Positions 13,582 through 25,574 of a stretch of 64,000 nt of DNA are shown here, one piece after another; positions within the stretch are counted from its first letter, which is position 1, and each line of letters opens with the position of its first letter. The DNA is taken from contig NC_079137.1 in NCBI RefSeq assembly GCF_945859705.1, positions 58,498,552 through 58,562,551 of the forward strand. Direction: 5' to 3'. The DNA comes from Episyrphus balteatus (Eukaryota; Arthropoda; Insecta; Diptera; Syrphidae). The translations under genes were made by a program, and so were the position numbers. The notes beneath the pieces were generated by a model. The model saw only the letters and a program-made list of their open reading frames with translations, searched no databases and was not told the origin of the DNA.

Positions 13582-13735
13582 TTGAAAAGCAGAATTATGA
13601 AAAGCAGAATTTTGAAAAACAGAATTTTGAAAAACAGAATTTTGAAAAGCAGAATTTTTAAAGCAGAATTTTGTTAAGCAGAATTTTGAAAGCAGAATTT
13701 TGACAAAAGAATTTTGACCCCGGCAGAATTTTGAC
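13574..13735 (-). repeat. Tandem ~15-bp repeat (GCAGAATTTTGAAAA), right arm
   Basis: About nine units of GCAGAATTTTGAAAA, the reverse complement of the units at 12915-13110. Both arrays end outward in a 'ttttgaccc' / 'gggtcaaaa' phrase, so the two arrays and the central palindrome form one large foldback structure. Confidence 0.8.
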
Positions 13736-14322
13736 CCCAACCCCTTTTTGTACGTATATTCGGCATTTCTGAAATATGATTGTTAATAACTTTCATAAAA
13801 TTAACGTTAAATTGAGGTTAATTTCAAATTAAAAAAAATGCAGACATTATGTAAGTTACTTTTGAAATTAGTTTTACATAAGGGCATTATGGCGCAGTCG
13901 GGTAAAATGTAGCGCCATAATGCCCTTATTGCATCTGCGCCATATTGCAAAATATACATATATTCACAAAACACCAAAAACCAAACACAATTCTTACTTC
14001 ATTTAAAATATTACAAGTTATATAACCAAACTAAAACTGTACTTTGCATTTCACTCTTCACACAAACACGTACACTGTATAGTTACCGAGATACACACAA
14101 ACAAAAACAAAGCGATATTATATTGGAACCTAGAACCGGTATATTTTTTTTGTTTTCTTTTTTGCACAAAAATAATAGCACTGACCTGCAATTTTCACAA
14201 GGCTATTGTTCGACGAAGACCAATAAGTTTCTGCATTGGTTTTATTTAAATGCGAATATTCGAAGTATGGTATTGAGAGGTGCGCCATAATGCCCGGTGC
14301 GCCATAATGCCCGAATTTACCC

Positions 14323-14510
14323 TATGAAATTAATTGAAATTTTGCACAATAATAATTTATTTAATTACCTATCTACTGTATAAATTTCATTTGTCTATCT
14401 AATAAAACAAAAAAGTTATGATTAATTTTCGTGTCGCTTTTTCGTTTCATCTTGTTTCAAATCACTACGATACTAAGAAGTTTTCACTTCAAAAACTACA
14501 AAAAATTCCC
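14323..14510 (+). repeat. Dispersed repeat family R, copy 1, right part
   Basis: Continues copy 1 after the insertion. The order 'gaaattttgcacaat', 'taattacctatctact', 'aaaacaaaaaagttat', then 'gtgtcgctttttcgtttcat' matches the reverse strand of 53870-54060. This confirms that 12010-12653 and this part were once joined. Confidence 0.7.
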
Positions 14511-17121
14511 TGCTTTTTGCAGATTTTTAAAGAAATAAAATTGCTTGCTTTATTTTTTTTTTTTTTTCTTTAAAAAACGAATTTTAAGTTTTTTACAATT
14601 CATTTTAATACACATAGTCCTAGCATTATGTTAACACAGGTAAATTTGCAGTGTGTTTTTTTTTTTCAAAATCAAACCTTGCAAAAACTTCAATACGAAT
14701 AAATATTGAAAAAAAATTCAATGTACTATAACCTATTGTTATAAGGTGTGAAAAAATATCTACTTTGTATTTTGTATGTATTTTTTCAATATTTTTATTT
14801 TATCAAGCTTGGGTATTTTATTTTATTAAATCTAATTTTTTGTGTGTAAAAATAACTCAAAAATTAATCAGCTTACCTACATGATGTTGATATATAAAAA
14901 AAGCTCTCAAACATGTTTTTTTTTTACAAAAGAAGAATTAAGGGATTAATATTGAGTTTTATCAAAAAGGAAGATATATCAAAAATAAAACATTACACAA
15001 CATTATTTTTTTTTGTTTCGTTAAAATTATCATTCCAGGTAAGAACTCTCGAAAACACGTATTTAACTCTTAAAAAAAAAATAAAAAATATATATGTAAA
15101 AATCATGAGTTGGTAGACTCACTGTAGCGCCTCGAACAAATTGAATTAATAAGCTTTCAAAACAAATTGCTTTCTGAATCCTCTCCAACATCCAAAAGAG
15201 AAGAAAGAAAATAACAATCATAAGCTTGAGATTTCACAAATTGTACAAAGTTAAATAAAAAAAAATAAAAAAATAAAAATAAAATTTAATCACCGGAAGT
15301 CAGCACGTTAATAAAACAAAAAAAAAAACAAAGAAGGAAGTTGTAAGATACAATAAGTAAAGTAAATATAAAAGATTCTTTATAATATATAAATGGTGAA
15401 TAGGAAGGTTACCTGTAGAACCTGGGTAACACACAATCTTTTTCATCAAAAAATAATAATTCATTGAATATCCCTGGGAGTGTTTTTCGCTTTGTCTTTT
15501 GCTTTATATTCTCATTTATTATATTATTTTTGTTGAGTAAAATTCATTCAATGTGCTTTTCATCATAGCATTCAAGCCCCCCTCTGGCTTTTGCATTTCA
15601 TTCAGTAAACTTTAAAGTTATGATTGAATTCATGTCGATTCAGTGACGATGGTGGAAGTAGTGGAAATAATTTTTAATCAATATTCGAACAATATACGAA
15701 TTCTTGAAGATTGACAGAAAGATTTAAGGAGATTGTTTTTAAAAGCTTTGAGGGTTCTTGTACTAAAAGGAATTTACTAATTAAAAATAATTTAAATAAA
15801 ATAATTTTTATTAAATCGGATTATAAACTTAGGAACAACCTTAACATTAACTTCTTTTAATAAGATATTTTTCATATTTTAAGATTATGAAATTAATTTT
15901 TTAATGTGTCCAATATTGATTTTAGAAAAAATTAATCTTCTTAAAAAAAGATTTTATAATTTTGATTTAAAAATTTGAGTGTAGTTTTTGTACATCCCAA
16001 AGATCGTTTTTTTTTTTTTTTTTAATTTCGAATATATGGGTTTTCGATTATTCCCTAGATGGAAAATTTATTTTTTTTTTCAGTGCCATATGACAAAAAT
16101 AAAAAAATTGTTTTTTTCTCAAATTTTGATTAAAAAAATACATGTGAGTCAAATAATGTCGTACTTTTGAAATAAAACAAAATATTTTTTGAACCTTTGC
16201 TAACGCTGCGTGACTGCGATAGAATCGCTTTCTTGATGTCTGACTTTCTCTTAAATGACATATTCGATTTCAATGAAAACTTTTGTAAAAACATATTAGT
16301 AACAATAATATTGAAATTAAGAAAAAAAATTTCAAAAAAGAGTTCAATTTGTTTTTTTAATCAATTTTTTGAAAACGGACCAATAAATTTTATTGACATT
16401 TTTTTATGTGTTGATAATTTTTCCAATTTATCCTATTTCCGTGAACTTTTTTTTAATCAAAATTATGATTCTAGGTGGGCTTTAGGTCTTACTTGTTTTT
16501 TAACATTTCGTAGACGTTTCGGGCGTGATTAAACCCGTCTTCAGGACTCTAAAGTAAAAAATTTTTATTCTAAGAGCCAATTTTTCAAAAGCCAGATAAA
16601 CCCCAGTTAATTTTTTTTTTATATTGACATTTATTCTTCTAAGAGTCCAACTGACGATTGAAAAATCAGGACTGAAAATACTAAAAAATCTAATAATAAA
16701 AAAATTAAATGTTTCTTAAAATTTAAGAAAATTCTTTGGTACCTCTTTTTTATCTTGTAAATATTTCAAAATTCAAAAAAATTAAAGCTTTGAAAAAGAC
16801 GTTTCAATTGATGGAATTTCAAAATAATGACATCTAAATTTCACATTTGATAAGAAAATCAAAACTCGACTTTCGAAAAAAGCCGATTTAGGATCATAAT
16901 TTTGATTAATTTTTCCTTTTAAAAATTTTGTTTGAATAGTTTTTTTTTTAAGTTATCATATAAAATATATATATTTTTTTTAAATCGGCTTTTATAAAGC
17001 CTTACAGAAGCTACAGTATTAGTATAACTCTTTATGCAAGAAAAATTGTAAGTTCGGTAAGAAGGAAGAAGCTTCTTAGGACTTTAAACCGCATTCCTAT
17101 AGGGACAAACACAAAAAAAAA
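14511..17121. other. A/T-rich non-coding DNA
   Basis: No supported genes or element ends. The frame at 16197-16532 starts without ATG and reads as low-complexity Phe/Asn/Lys sequence. Confidence 0.5.
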
Positions 17122-17465
17122 AAAAAAGAGTGTGTGTACACATGTACACTCGACTGAAGTTATACTTCTCATTCAGTATACATATATAAATGAATTTCAT
17201 TTGATATTTTTAATTTCTATTATTAAATTAATTAATCCACACTTCGTTTTTTACATTTTTATCAAGTGAACAATAAATTAATTCTTTCATCCTCCTTGCG
17301 TCCATGTAGTTTTCAATTTAATCTGTGAACTTTACTCATGTTGTGCGGTTCAGAACGTACTATATATGGTTAACGAAAGTAAATGATTGCGCATAAAATG
17401 TGCGATATGGTAATTTTATGAGAATTGTGTGTGCTTCAGCACTAGTAGTAGCAATATGCAACTTG

Positions 17466-18433
17466 CAGGGTTGCTACAAAGCTCAAAAGTGAGCTCAGCT
17501 CGCAGCTCAGCTCAAATTTTGAGCTAGCTCACTTTTGAGATATGTACCATAGCTCAGCTCATTTGAGCTGAGCTGAAAGTGAGCTGAGCTGATGGTTGAG
17601 CTGAGCTGTTTGGTGAGCTAAGGTAAAGTGAGCTGAGCTGAGCTGTGATGGGTGAGAGGATACATTGATTTTTATTTGGAAAGTATAATGAAATATGAAG
17701 ATATTTTAAACTTTTATAAAACACCATAGCTTAAGATGTTTGGTTCTAGTTATTAATGGAATTATTTTAACACATAGATATTTTTATAAATAAGACAGAT
17801 AATTTTTCGTGATCTTTTCTCTTGGTGTTTTTGATAGTAAATATATTTCTATTTTTTTAGTAAAATATTTCTTTTTTTATCATAAAAAAAAATTCCGGTA
17901 CAATCCGGTTTTTCGACTTTTTTCAAAATTCCGAGAAAATCGGTTTGGAAAGTTGGGGTAAATTTTTTTTTCGAAAAATCCCCGAATCTTTGAAGGCTCC
18001 TGGAAGCTAAACCGCTTGAGAGCAATTTTTGGGAGTGATGCCCAATGATAGCTTGTGTCATGGGCCTACGCTTTGCACATTCTCAGATTTTTAAAAAATC
18101 ATCTTCCATGTTAAACCGCCACATCATACCTATTTTTTCAGAATCGGGCTTAACTTTTTTTTTACCTTTAAGTTCACCCGGTTTGAGAACGCGTGCACCT
18201 ACAGGGATGGGAGTTGTACCCAAATGTAGGTTAGAGTCCTCGCTACCTTTTGGCATCAAAAAATTTTTTTTCATTTTTTTTCAAAATTCCGAGATATAGG
18301 CGTTGGAAGTTGGGGCGCTCACTTTCAGCTCAGCTCACTTTCAGCTCAGCTCAAATGAGCTAAGCTATGGTACCTAGCTCAAATTTGAGCTGAGCTGTGA
18401 GCTGAGCTGAAATGTGAGCTTTTGGCAACCCTG
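17466..18433. mobile_element. hAT-like foldback element with AGCTGAGCTC-rich inverted arms, copy A
   Basis: The element runs from CAGGGTTGCTAC to GGCAACCCTG. The 8 bp GCAACTTG lies on both sides (17458-17465, 18434-18441), the duplication length of hAT transposons. Each arm, roughly 150-170 bp, is a run of AGCTGAGCTC/AGCTCA words that is itself nearly palindromic, and the two arms are inverted to each other. The interior has no transposase frame; frames such as 18083-18274 are conserved only as repeat DNA. Caution: GCAACTTG is also part of the adjacent 14-bp minisatellite, so the duplication could partly reflect that repeat. Confidence 0.7.
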
Positions 18434-18563
18434 GCAACTTGCCACATGGAAATTACCACATGCAACTTGCCACACGCAACTTGCCACATGCAACTTGCCA
18501 CACGCAACTTGCCACATACAACTTGCCACATGCAACTTGCCACATACGACTTGCCACATGCCA
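18434..18563 (+). repeat. 14-bp minisatellite (GCAACTTGCCACAT)
   Basis: About nine units of GCAACTTGCCACA(T/C) with substitutions. The inverted copy block has about five units at 43775-43848, so copy number has changed since duplication. The repeat explains the Cys/His/Asn-rich plus-strand frame and the Trp/Gln/Val-rich minus-strand frames here. Confidence 0.85.
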
Positions 18564-18757
18564 CATGAAACATGTAACTTGCAACGTGTTGTGTTAGTAC
18601 GAGAGCTAGTGGCACATTTGACTAAGGTAGCTCTTGTAAGGCTGAAAATTCGTACAGTGGTAGTTTTTAGCATTCTAAGTAAGAAAATCTTGGTCTGGCA
18701 GGCCTCAGCGGTGCACATCATATATATATATGATCTTGAAAGTTTAATTTTCAACTT

Positions 18758-19355
18758 TTTTTGCCAAAAATTTGACTTTGAAATCCATTATTTCAAAAAG
18801 TATTGATTAAAATAACTTGATTTAAAAACTAATATTAAGTGTAATATTCTGCCTTTTGAAAAATGTATCAGTCATACCTGTAGGTGTTGCCGTCGTTTTT
18901 AAATAATTTTTTTTTTATTTTGAGTTACTTTTTTAGAAAATTGCCCCTCCCTCCTAAACGGGGGGAGATAGACCCCCCTTTCCATAGTAAAAAATGCTTG
19001 TATTTCACTCCTCTACAAGAATCCGTTACTAATTTTCTCCGCCTAAGAAAACCATTTTTGGTTCAGATTTATATTTTTGAATTTATATTTTTTGAGGAAT
19101 TTACGATAACTTAGGCGGGGAAAATTAGTAACGGATTCTTGTACCTCGTTTAAGGGGTAGGGGAAATTTTATAAAAAAAAAAATACTTAAAATAAAGAAA
19201 ACAATATTTTAAAACGACGGCAACACTAACAGTTATGAATGACACCTTTTTCAAAAGCCAAATTTTATACTGAATTATTATTTTCAAATCAAGTTATTAT
19301 AATAAAAAGCTTTTGAAATAATCGATTTCAAAGTCAAAATTTGGGGAAAAATGTT
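18758..19355. repeat. Foldback element, ~250-290-bp inverted arms
   Basis: The left arm (about 18758-19049) and right arm (about 19106-19355) are diverged reverse complements. Shared landmarks are 'gactttgaaatc', 'gtgttgccgtcgtttt' and 'caagaatccgttactaattt', then 'cgcctaag'. Similar sequence occurs inside the foldback at 31090-31370, so this is one dispersed family. No coding capacity; clear terminal duplications were not found. Confidence 0.7.
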
Positions 19356-20571
19356 TTTAAAAAACACATAGAATACTATTTTTTTTTACACTGTTATGTC
19401 AAAACAAAATTGATTGATAAATCCAACTGACTCAATTATTGATTCATTATCAAACACTAAAAACCATATGCTCCTATGCCTTCTATTTTTAGAGAAAGTT
19501 GAAACATAAGAAAACTACTTGTTTCTTATATTTTTATTTTTGGCTATTTTCGATAACTTTGGCATTAACAGTCTTTTATATTTTAAACATAGAGTTAGTT
19601 GGGAGCTTTAGGTGTCTGAAAACAAAAGTTAGATGACCCTGTAAGCATTAAGATAGCACTGGTGCAGGGAATTTAATTTTAAATTTATAGATACACCCAA
19701 ACATCAAAAATTTGCTATCTTAAAATTTCGAAAATAATAAAAAAAAAACATAATAAAATGTCAACAAATTGACACAAAAGTCGCTTCAAATTAACATTAC
19801 AATCCTTATAATTTTGTTTTTGATTATTTCCATAGTAGTTATTTTTCTGGAAGGCTAGTTCGAAAATGAAAAAAAAAAATGTATGGGTGTCGCAGCTATG
19901 CGCAGCAACTTAAAATGCAAAAGGAAAGCTAATATATCAAGCTTTAAAATAAATATAGATTCTCAATGGAATAATGCGGAATAATTTTAAATTATCTCCA
20001 CTTAAAATTAACCCAAAAACACGATTTTTCAACTTTTAAGCACAATAGCAATGTATTGAACATCATATGAAATGAGATTTTACTTAAATTGATATGCTCC
20101 TATATTATATTTAATAAAAATCACACAAAATTTTCAATAATAAATTAAAAAAAAAAAACTTAAAAAACTTTAGTAACCAAAGCACCTTTCAACCTCAATT
20201 TTACCTCAAAAAATCACAAATTCCAACTTTAAGATCAGTTATTTTTTGTTTGCATTATCTCCCCCCAAAAATTGAATCACACTTACTTAGTACAAGGTAT
20301 TAGTTTCACATAAAACCGGCTTTTGCATAGATTCTTGCAAGTGATTTTTTTAATTAAATTCCGCTAGATGAGCGATTTGTCACACTGTGCGTCGTTGGTA
20401 TGGTTGAATATGTTTATCAGGCTTGTCTCGCTTAATCCATTTAAATTTGTTCATTGATATTTTTTTAAGTTTGCATTTATTTTTCTAATACTGAGTAACA
20501 GGGCTGTATCCTACTGTATTTTGAAATTTTTTAAAAAGTCCTGAATATTCAAACTTTTTTAGAAAATATTG
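19356..20571. other. Non-coding DNA; 19480-19560 resembles the 30.7-kb foldback interior
   Basis: The stretch near 19480-19560 ('gaaaactact', 'tttttggctatttt') resembles 30740-30800, which links it to the foldback family. The rest shows nothing recognisable. Confidence 0.4.
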
Positions 20572-20573
20572 TA

Positions 20574-22184
20574 CACTTCGCGTCACTTGAATAGAAACAA
20601 CATTTTTTCTTTAGAAAATAGCGATTGGCGCTTTGGTGAGGTAACTTAGTAGATTTTTGGTTTTGCATTTTCAAAGAGGAACTTTTAACAAACAATGTTG
20701 TAAAAACAAAAAACCCAAAACATAAACCGTATGGCTTCTAGTTGCGTTTTTTCGCATTACCTCACAAAAAACAGTGTTTTTTTTGCGTCACTTGAATAGA
20801 AACAAGCTCTTAAATTAGATAAAAATGATGAAAAATCATGGAAAACACTAATTATAGTAAAGCAATATTAAGCTTTGACATTATTTGTACATTATAACCA
20901 ATTATGGGCTACGAGCTACCAATAGGCACCACAGAAAATGCATTAATAGCAGCTAACATTGGAAATGCACCTGCGCTATGCAAAATCGAGAAAGATATTG
21001 GAAAATTTGCCAAATTTGGATGAGATAATTTTTAAAATATCGTAAACTAGTGATCAAATCAAAAAATAAGACAGGTGAGACCCAAGTCACGAGCAGAGAA
21101 AAAAATAACTAAAAAACTAACTGCAATTTTCTTCTCTTTGCCGCTAAAATCGGTCAAAAACGTGGTGTTAGTGCAATGGAAACGTGTTGGTTTGTTCCAT
21201 CCTGGAAGTTATAAAAGGTGCACAACATTAAAAAAGCCTCAAAATGCAAAATAACAACATTTTAAGTTCTACTAAGATTACAAAAAAGTTAACTATTTTA
21301 TAGTTGCATTCGAACTGAAAAGTAGTGAGGTAAAGAGTGGTTTTTTAAAGGAAAACATACCAACTCAGATGGACCACGTTAATATTAGCCCTATTTCATT
21401 GGTTTATAAAAGAATAACCTTTATCGCATCGCCAATAAAGGGCACAAAAATGTGTTATAGTAATACGCTTTGTTTTTATGATGTGCAATAGCAAAATTGA
21501 AGCTTCACGCTTCAAAAACAGATGCTAACTTTTACAAAGAAATAATGGTAGAAGCTCTTGACAAGTTTAGGAACGTGGAAGAACAACCGTCTTAGAGATT
21601 GCACAAGGATAGTTCAAATAAAACAACGCAATAAAAAACAAAATAGATGCATTCCGGATAAAAACGAAAGTTTATTTTACTTATTCAATCCTTAAATTAT
21701 AGACAATGTCATTTTCTTAATTTGTAAGAAGTTACCAAACACTTTTATCACTTTCTCCAATTAGGTCCCCGATTGTGTACAGTAGAAGTGCATTTTCAAT
21801 GTTAAATTCTATTTATGCATTTTCTGTGGTGCCTATTGGTAGCTCGTAGCCCATAATTGGTTATAATGTGCAAATAATGTCAAAGCTTAATATTGCTTTA
21901 CTATAATTAGTGTTTTCCATGATTTTTCATCATTTTTATCTAATTTAAGAGCTTGTTTCTATTCAAGTGACGCAAAAAAAATACTGTTTTTTGTGAGGTA
22001 ATGCGAAAAAACGCAACTAGAAGCCATACGCTTTATGTTTTCGGTTTTTTGTTTTTACAACATTGTTTGTTAAAAGTTCCTCTTTGAAAATGCAAAACCA
22101 AAAATCTACTAAGTTACCTCACCAAAGCGCCAATCGCTATTTTCTAAAGAAAAAATGTTGTTTCTATTCAAGTGACGCGAAGTG
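20574..22184 (+). mobile_element. Defective Tc1-like transposon with IR/DR ends
   Basis: The termini are CACTTCGCGTCACTTG and its reverse complement, flanked by TA (20572-20573, 22185-22186). Inverted repeats are about 397 bp long (20574-20970 and 21788-22184). Each carries two direct copies of GCGTCACTTGAATAGAAACAA or its reverse: 20580-20600, 20785-20805, 21953-21973 and 22158-22178. Long inverted repeats holding paired transposase-binding repeats are the IR/DR arrangement known from Tc1 relatives such as Sleeping Beauty and Minos. The transposase between them is decayed, so the copy cannot move by itself. Confidence 0.85.
20971..21787 (+). pseudogene. Decayed Tc1-type transposase
   Basis: The segment between the long inverted repeats is where a Tc1 transposase would lie. 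Only fragments are readable. One frame near 21350-21375 reads HTNSDGP, close to the N-x-DGP motif that precedes the central part of Tc1 transposases. A frame at 21485-21595 reads KLHASKTDANFYKEIMVEAL, like the region before the second catalytic aspartate. Many stops and shifts separate them. A complete protein would be about 340 residues; the roughly 820 bp here is also shorter than the ~1 kb needed, so there are deletions. The fragment assignments are inference from motif resemblance; location and element structure support them. Confidence 0.55.
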
Positions 22185-22186
22185 TA

Positions 22187-25100
22187 TCTGATATATAATT
22201 ATTCTAACATCTCTAAGGTGAAAAAAAATTATTTTAAATCCTGGCAACACTATACAGGATAATCCTTCCATTTCCTATACCGATGAGGGTAGGTCGTCGT
22301 ATAGCAACATTTTTTACTCAAAATAGAGAACATTGGTAAATTTACAAAACTTTTGAACTTTATTATTTTATTAAATCAAATAAAGGGATATTGACTCCGG
22401 AAAAAATTGTTTAAAAATATGACCATTTTATTCAAAAACGCCTTCAAAAAGACCTTCTTCTTTCTATGACGTCTCGTTTTAAAATTTACCATTTAAATGT
22501 AGAGTGTTTTTGCAGTGAAAAAACAAATGGCATTTGTATATTACAATGATGATGATTAAGGATATTGGATTATGCATGCATTTGTGGAGGATGTAAAATT
22601 TACTTCGAGCTTCGAAGTAATTGACATTTGATCTTTTTGTTGACGTTATTTCAGTGTCAACAGAATTTTATAAACAAAAACACTCCAATACCCAGGAATT
22701 TTCGCCAGTAAATTTCCAAGAACTGCCACCAATATTTTCCAGTGATTGGTATTTTTTGTTGATGTTCTTCAAACCACCATATAAGCAAGTTAAATAGCTA
22801 GCAGTCTTTTTTTTGGAAATTTGAGTTATTTGTGTATTTCATGGAGTTTGTTTCATATTTGATTTGTGTTGGGTTATGGTCTATTATGGAGCTGTTTTCT
22901 CAGAAACTGTTTAAATTCATGAATTTTATTGTATTCTATATTCTAGGACTATTTTTATATTTTACCAAAGGTCACCCTAAAATATTGTAATTTTTTATAC
23001 ATTTTTATTTATGTATATCATTTTTAAATCGCATAAACTCCCTAAAGAAAAATAAAAATTGACAGAAAGCTTAAAAAAAAACAATCGTTATTGTCCTGTT
23101 GGCCATATTGCGTGTCCGTTGACGTTCAACAATACAGTAGGTACCTTACCTATGCCAATTGAACGAACTTGTATATATTCCCAACCCACCCATTTTCTTT
23201 TGTTTTCCATCGAGCTTTTGTTATTGCTCTCTGTTCTAGCTTAAGGGAATCCTATAGGTTTGTTTGATAATCACATGAGTGCAGGTGCATCGGTACAGAT
23301 TTTTCTTTCAAAAAATACAAAAGAAATACAAAAAAAAGGTAAAACAAAAAAAATGTCTGCGAAGCTATATCCTTTTTGTATTTTCTGCTACCATTTCTGG
23401 GAAATATTACGAGCACACGTAGATTTTTACAATATTCGCTTCTTGCTTACTTTAAAACAATTTTTTTTTCTGCCATTTCAAGGATACAACCGGATTTATG
23501 CCATTCAAACTGTATTCATGGATTACCAACAAACAAGTAAGCAAATCTTTCGACAGAAGAAGAAAAAAATTGAAGAGAGAAAAAAAATGCAGTTTAGTTA
23601 CTTTGAAGGATATTTTTTTTTTTATTTTGCATTCAGAATGCTTCAGATGATCCTGCAGCTCCTCTTTTATGTTGTCTCTAACTGTAAGGTATATCCGAGA
23701 CGAATAAAAGGTAGGTAAAGGTAGGTATAAGAAAAAAATATAAGAAATTGTATCTTCTTTTGCACTTCATTAGATAGATTTTTGTTTTTGCATTTATATT
23801 TTTGTGTGTGTTTGTGTTTTGTGTCTGTGTGTTATATGGAATTGCAAGGCTTTTCCATCTTCGAGAACACGCTTAACTGAGTGGAACTTTTAAGAAAATG
23901 ACAACGTCAAGACGAACTCGAACAACAAACGAATGCAAAAACGAACTCGAACCATCATCATAATCATCATCATCAATGGAAGAAAAAAAAACCGGGAAAG
24001 GATATTTCCAAGTAATCCATTAAAGGAAGAGAGAAGATTGAATTGAATTGAACTTTCTCCGATTCGTTTATGGATTTGAGATTCTTAAGAAAATTGTATT
24101 GGTTGGGAGGAATTTTTTGTTTGTTCGACTTGCTTTTGGAAGAAGATCTTAGGATTTAACGTATAAAGGAAATACTGAAGCAATTTAGTAAAAATATGAT
24201 ATTTTCATATTCAAAGGTTTTGCTTGAATTTACATGAAAACATAGTATAATTGAAGGAGCAATCATTTAAGTGAATTCGGATTAGATTGTGAAGAGCAAA
24301 GAAGCCATTACTCAATTAAGTTGAGGGTGTAAACTAAGGTAGTATAATAGGTCAAAAACCTTGATAACGAAGTACCTATGGATTTTGTTGGAAGAAGGAG
24401 ATTTTCTTGACTTTTTTTTTAACATGAAAATAGCGAGGACTGAAAAGGAAGTGTGATTCTACTCAAATACAAGCTTTTAGTATTCATATAATTCAGGCTT
24501 AAAGCATCTGAAAGCAGATCAGACGATTAAAAATAAATAACTAGTTCAAGTGCCATTCTTCACTGACGTCCGACAAATTGTGTGGAGATAGGTACTTAGC
24601 TCGGGAACGGGTCGTTATTCTTTTTTTTTCGAAAATTCTGTAAATTCAGAATAATGTATTTTTATATTCTGTATACCAAAATTCCACCCGTTATCAACAA
24701 AAATTTAAGGGCGGAAGGAGATGTTTAAAAATTTCCTTAACAAAAATATACCAATCACAGAACTTTGCGAGTCCTTGTTTTGTGAACAAAATGATGGCGA
24801 GGTCCAAATTCAAATTTTCCAGTGCATAAAGTCAATTACTGATCGATGAAACTTTCGCTTTTTTTTAATCGGTTTTGAATTAAACGGAACAAACTGAAAA
24901 GTACCTACGAACGTTAATTATTATTATTTTGATAAGATTTTGATGAAATCTTTTGAAGGATTTGAGCAAAATTTTATCAATTTGTATTAACTTTACTATA
25001 TTGTTCTGTAGTTTCCGTTAGATTTTAGCATACATATTTCTTTTAAATATTTCTTTTAAAAATGTATTTGTTTTACACTACAAATATGCTACAAATATTT

Positions 25101-25570
25101 AAAAAAAAGTATTTATTGCACACACAAAAAAATTTGCATTGAAAAAAAAAATATTTGTTGCACTTACCTAACTAAAAATATTTTGCATTAAAAAAGAAAT
25201 TTTATTGCAACTGAAAAATATTTGCATTGAAAATAACCTTTTTTATTACAAATAAAAATAGTTTGCATTAAAGTTCATGCAAAATTGTGCATTATAACTT
25301 TTTTTTAACAAAAGAGGTTGTCTGTAAAGCCGATTTACGGACGATGATTTTACGTGATAACGTCGTCAGAAAACAGGTTGTGTGTTTTGTTTAAAATGAG
25401 TCAATTGAAGCGTTTACTTATTTCAAATAATCATAATCATTACAAGAAAAAGCTAAAAAAATAATACCTTTTTTTCTCATTATATTAATTTTTTTTATTT
25501 TAAAAGCTTACAAAAAAAATTATGCAATTTAAAAGCCAAGTATTTCTTCTTAAGAATAAAACTATTTTTA
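22187..25570. other. Non-coding DNA without recognised features
   Basis: No gene is supported. The frame at 23260-23718 has no ATG at its start and is rich in Lys and Phe. From 25060 to 25280, short 'aaatatttgcattgaaaa'-like words recur, a loose low-complexity repeat. Confidence 0.45.
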
Positions 25571-25574
25571 AATT

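Larger units (their letters stand above)
12654..14322. mobile_element. TA-flanked 1.67-kb element with GGGCATTATGGC boxes, inserted in family R
   Basis: The ends are inverted: GGGTAAATTAGGGCATTATG at the left, CATAATGCCCGAATTTACCC at the right. TA lies on both sides (12652-12653, 14323-14324). The box GGGCATTATGGC or GGGCAATATGG recurs at 12664, 12861, 13881 and inverted at 12843, 13912, 14282 and 14299. Two pairs form perfect hairpins: 12843-12871 (11-bp stem) and 13879-13928 (17-bp stem). The interrupted repeat has an uninterrupted relative at 53870-54480, which shows the empty site. No transposase frame was seen, so this is a non-autonomous DNA transposon of uncertain superfamily. Confidence 0.8.
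17122..18600 (+). repeat. Duplicated block, copy A (inverted copy at 43770-45565)
   Basis: The block starts near a GTACACATGTACAC palindrome after an A run and ends past a 14-bp minisatellite. It matches the reverse complement of about 43770-45565 along its whole length, including ~335 bp outside the hAT-like element it contains. Shared flanks mean the two blocks are copies of one larger unit, not independent insertions. Ends are approximate. Confidence 0.8.

Noticed and set aside
18374..18806. Cys/Trp/His-rich frames of 78-130 codons on both strands
   Set aside because: They follow the 14-bp minisatellite GCAACTTGCCACAT and run into unrelated DNA.
23260..23718. 152-codon plus-strand frame
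   Set aside because: Begins at TTG, and the Lys/Phe-rich content follows local A/T homopolymers.
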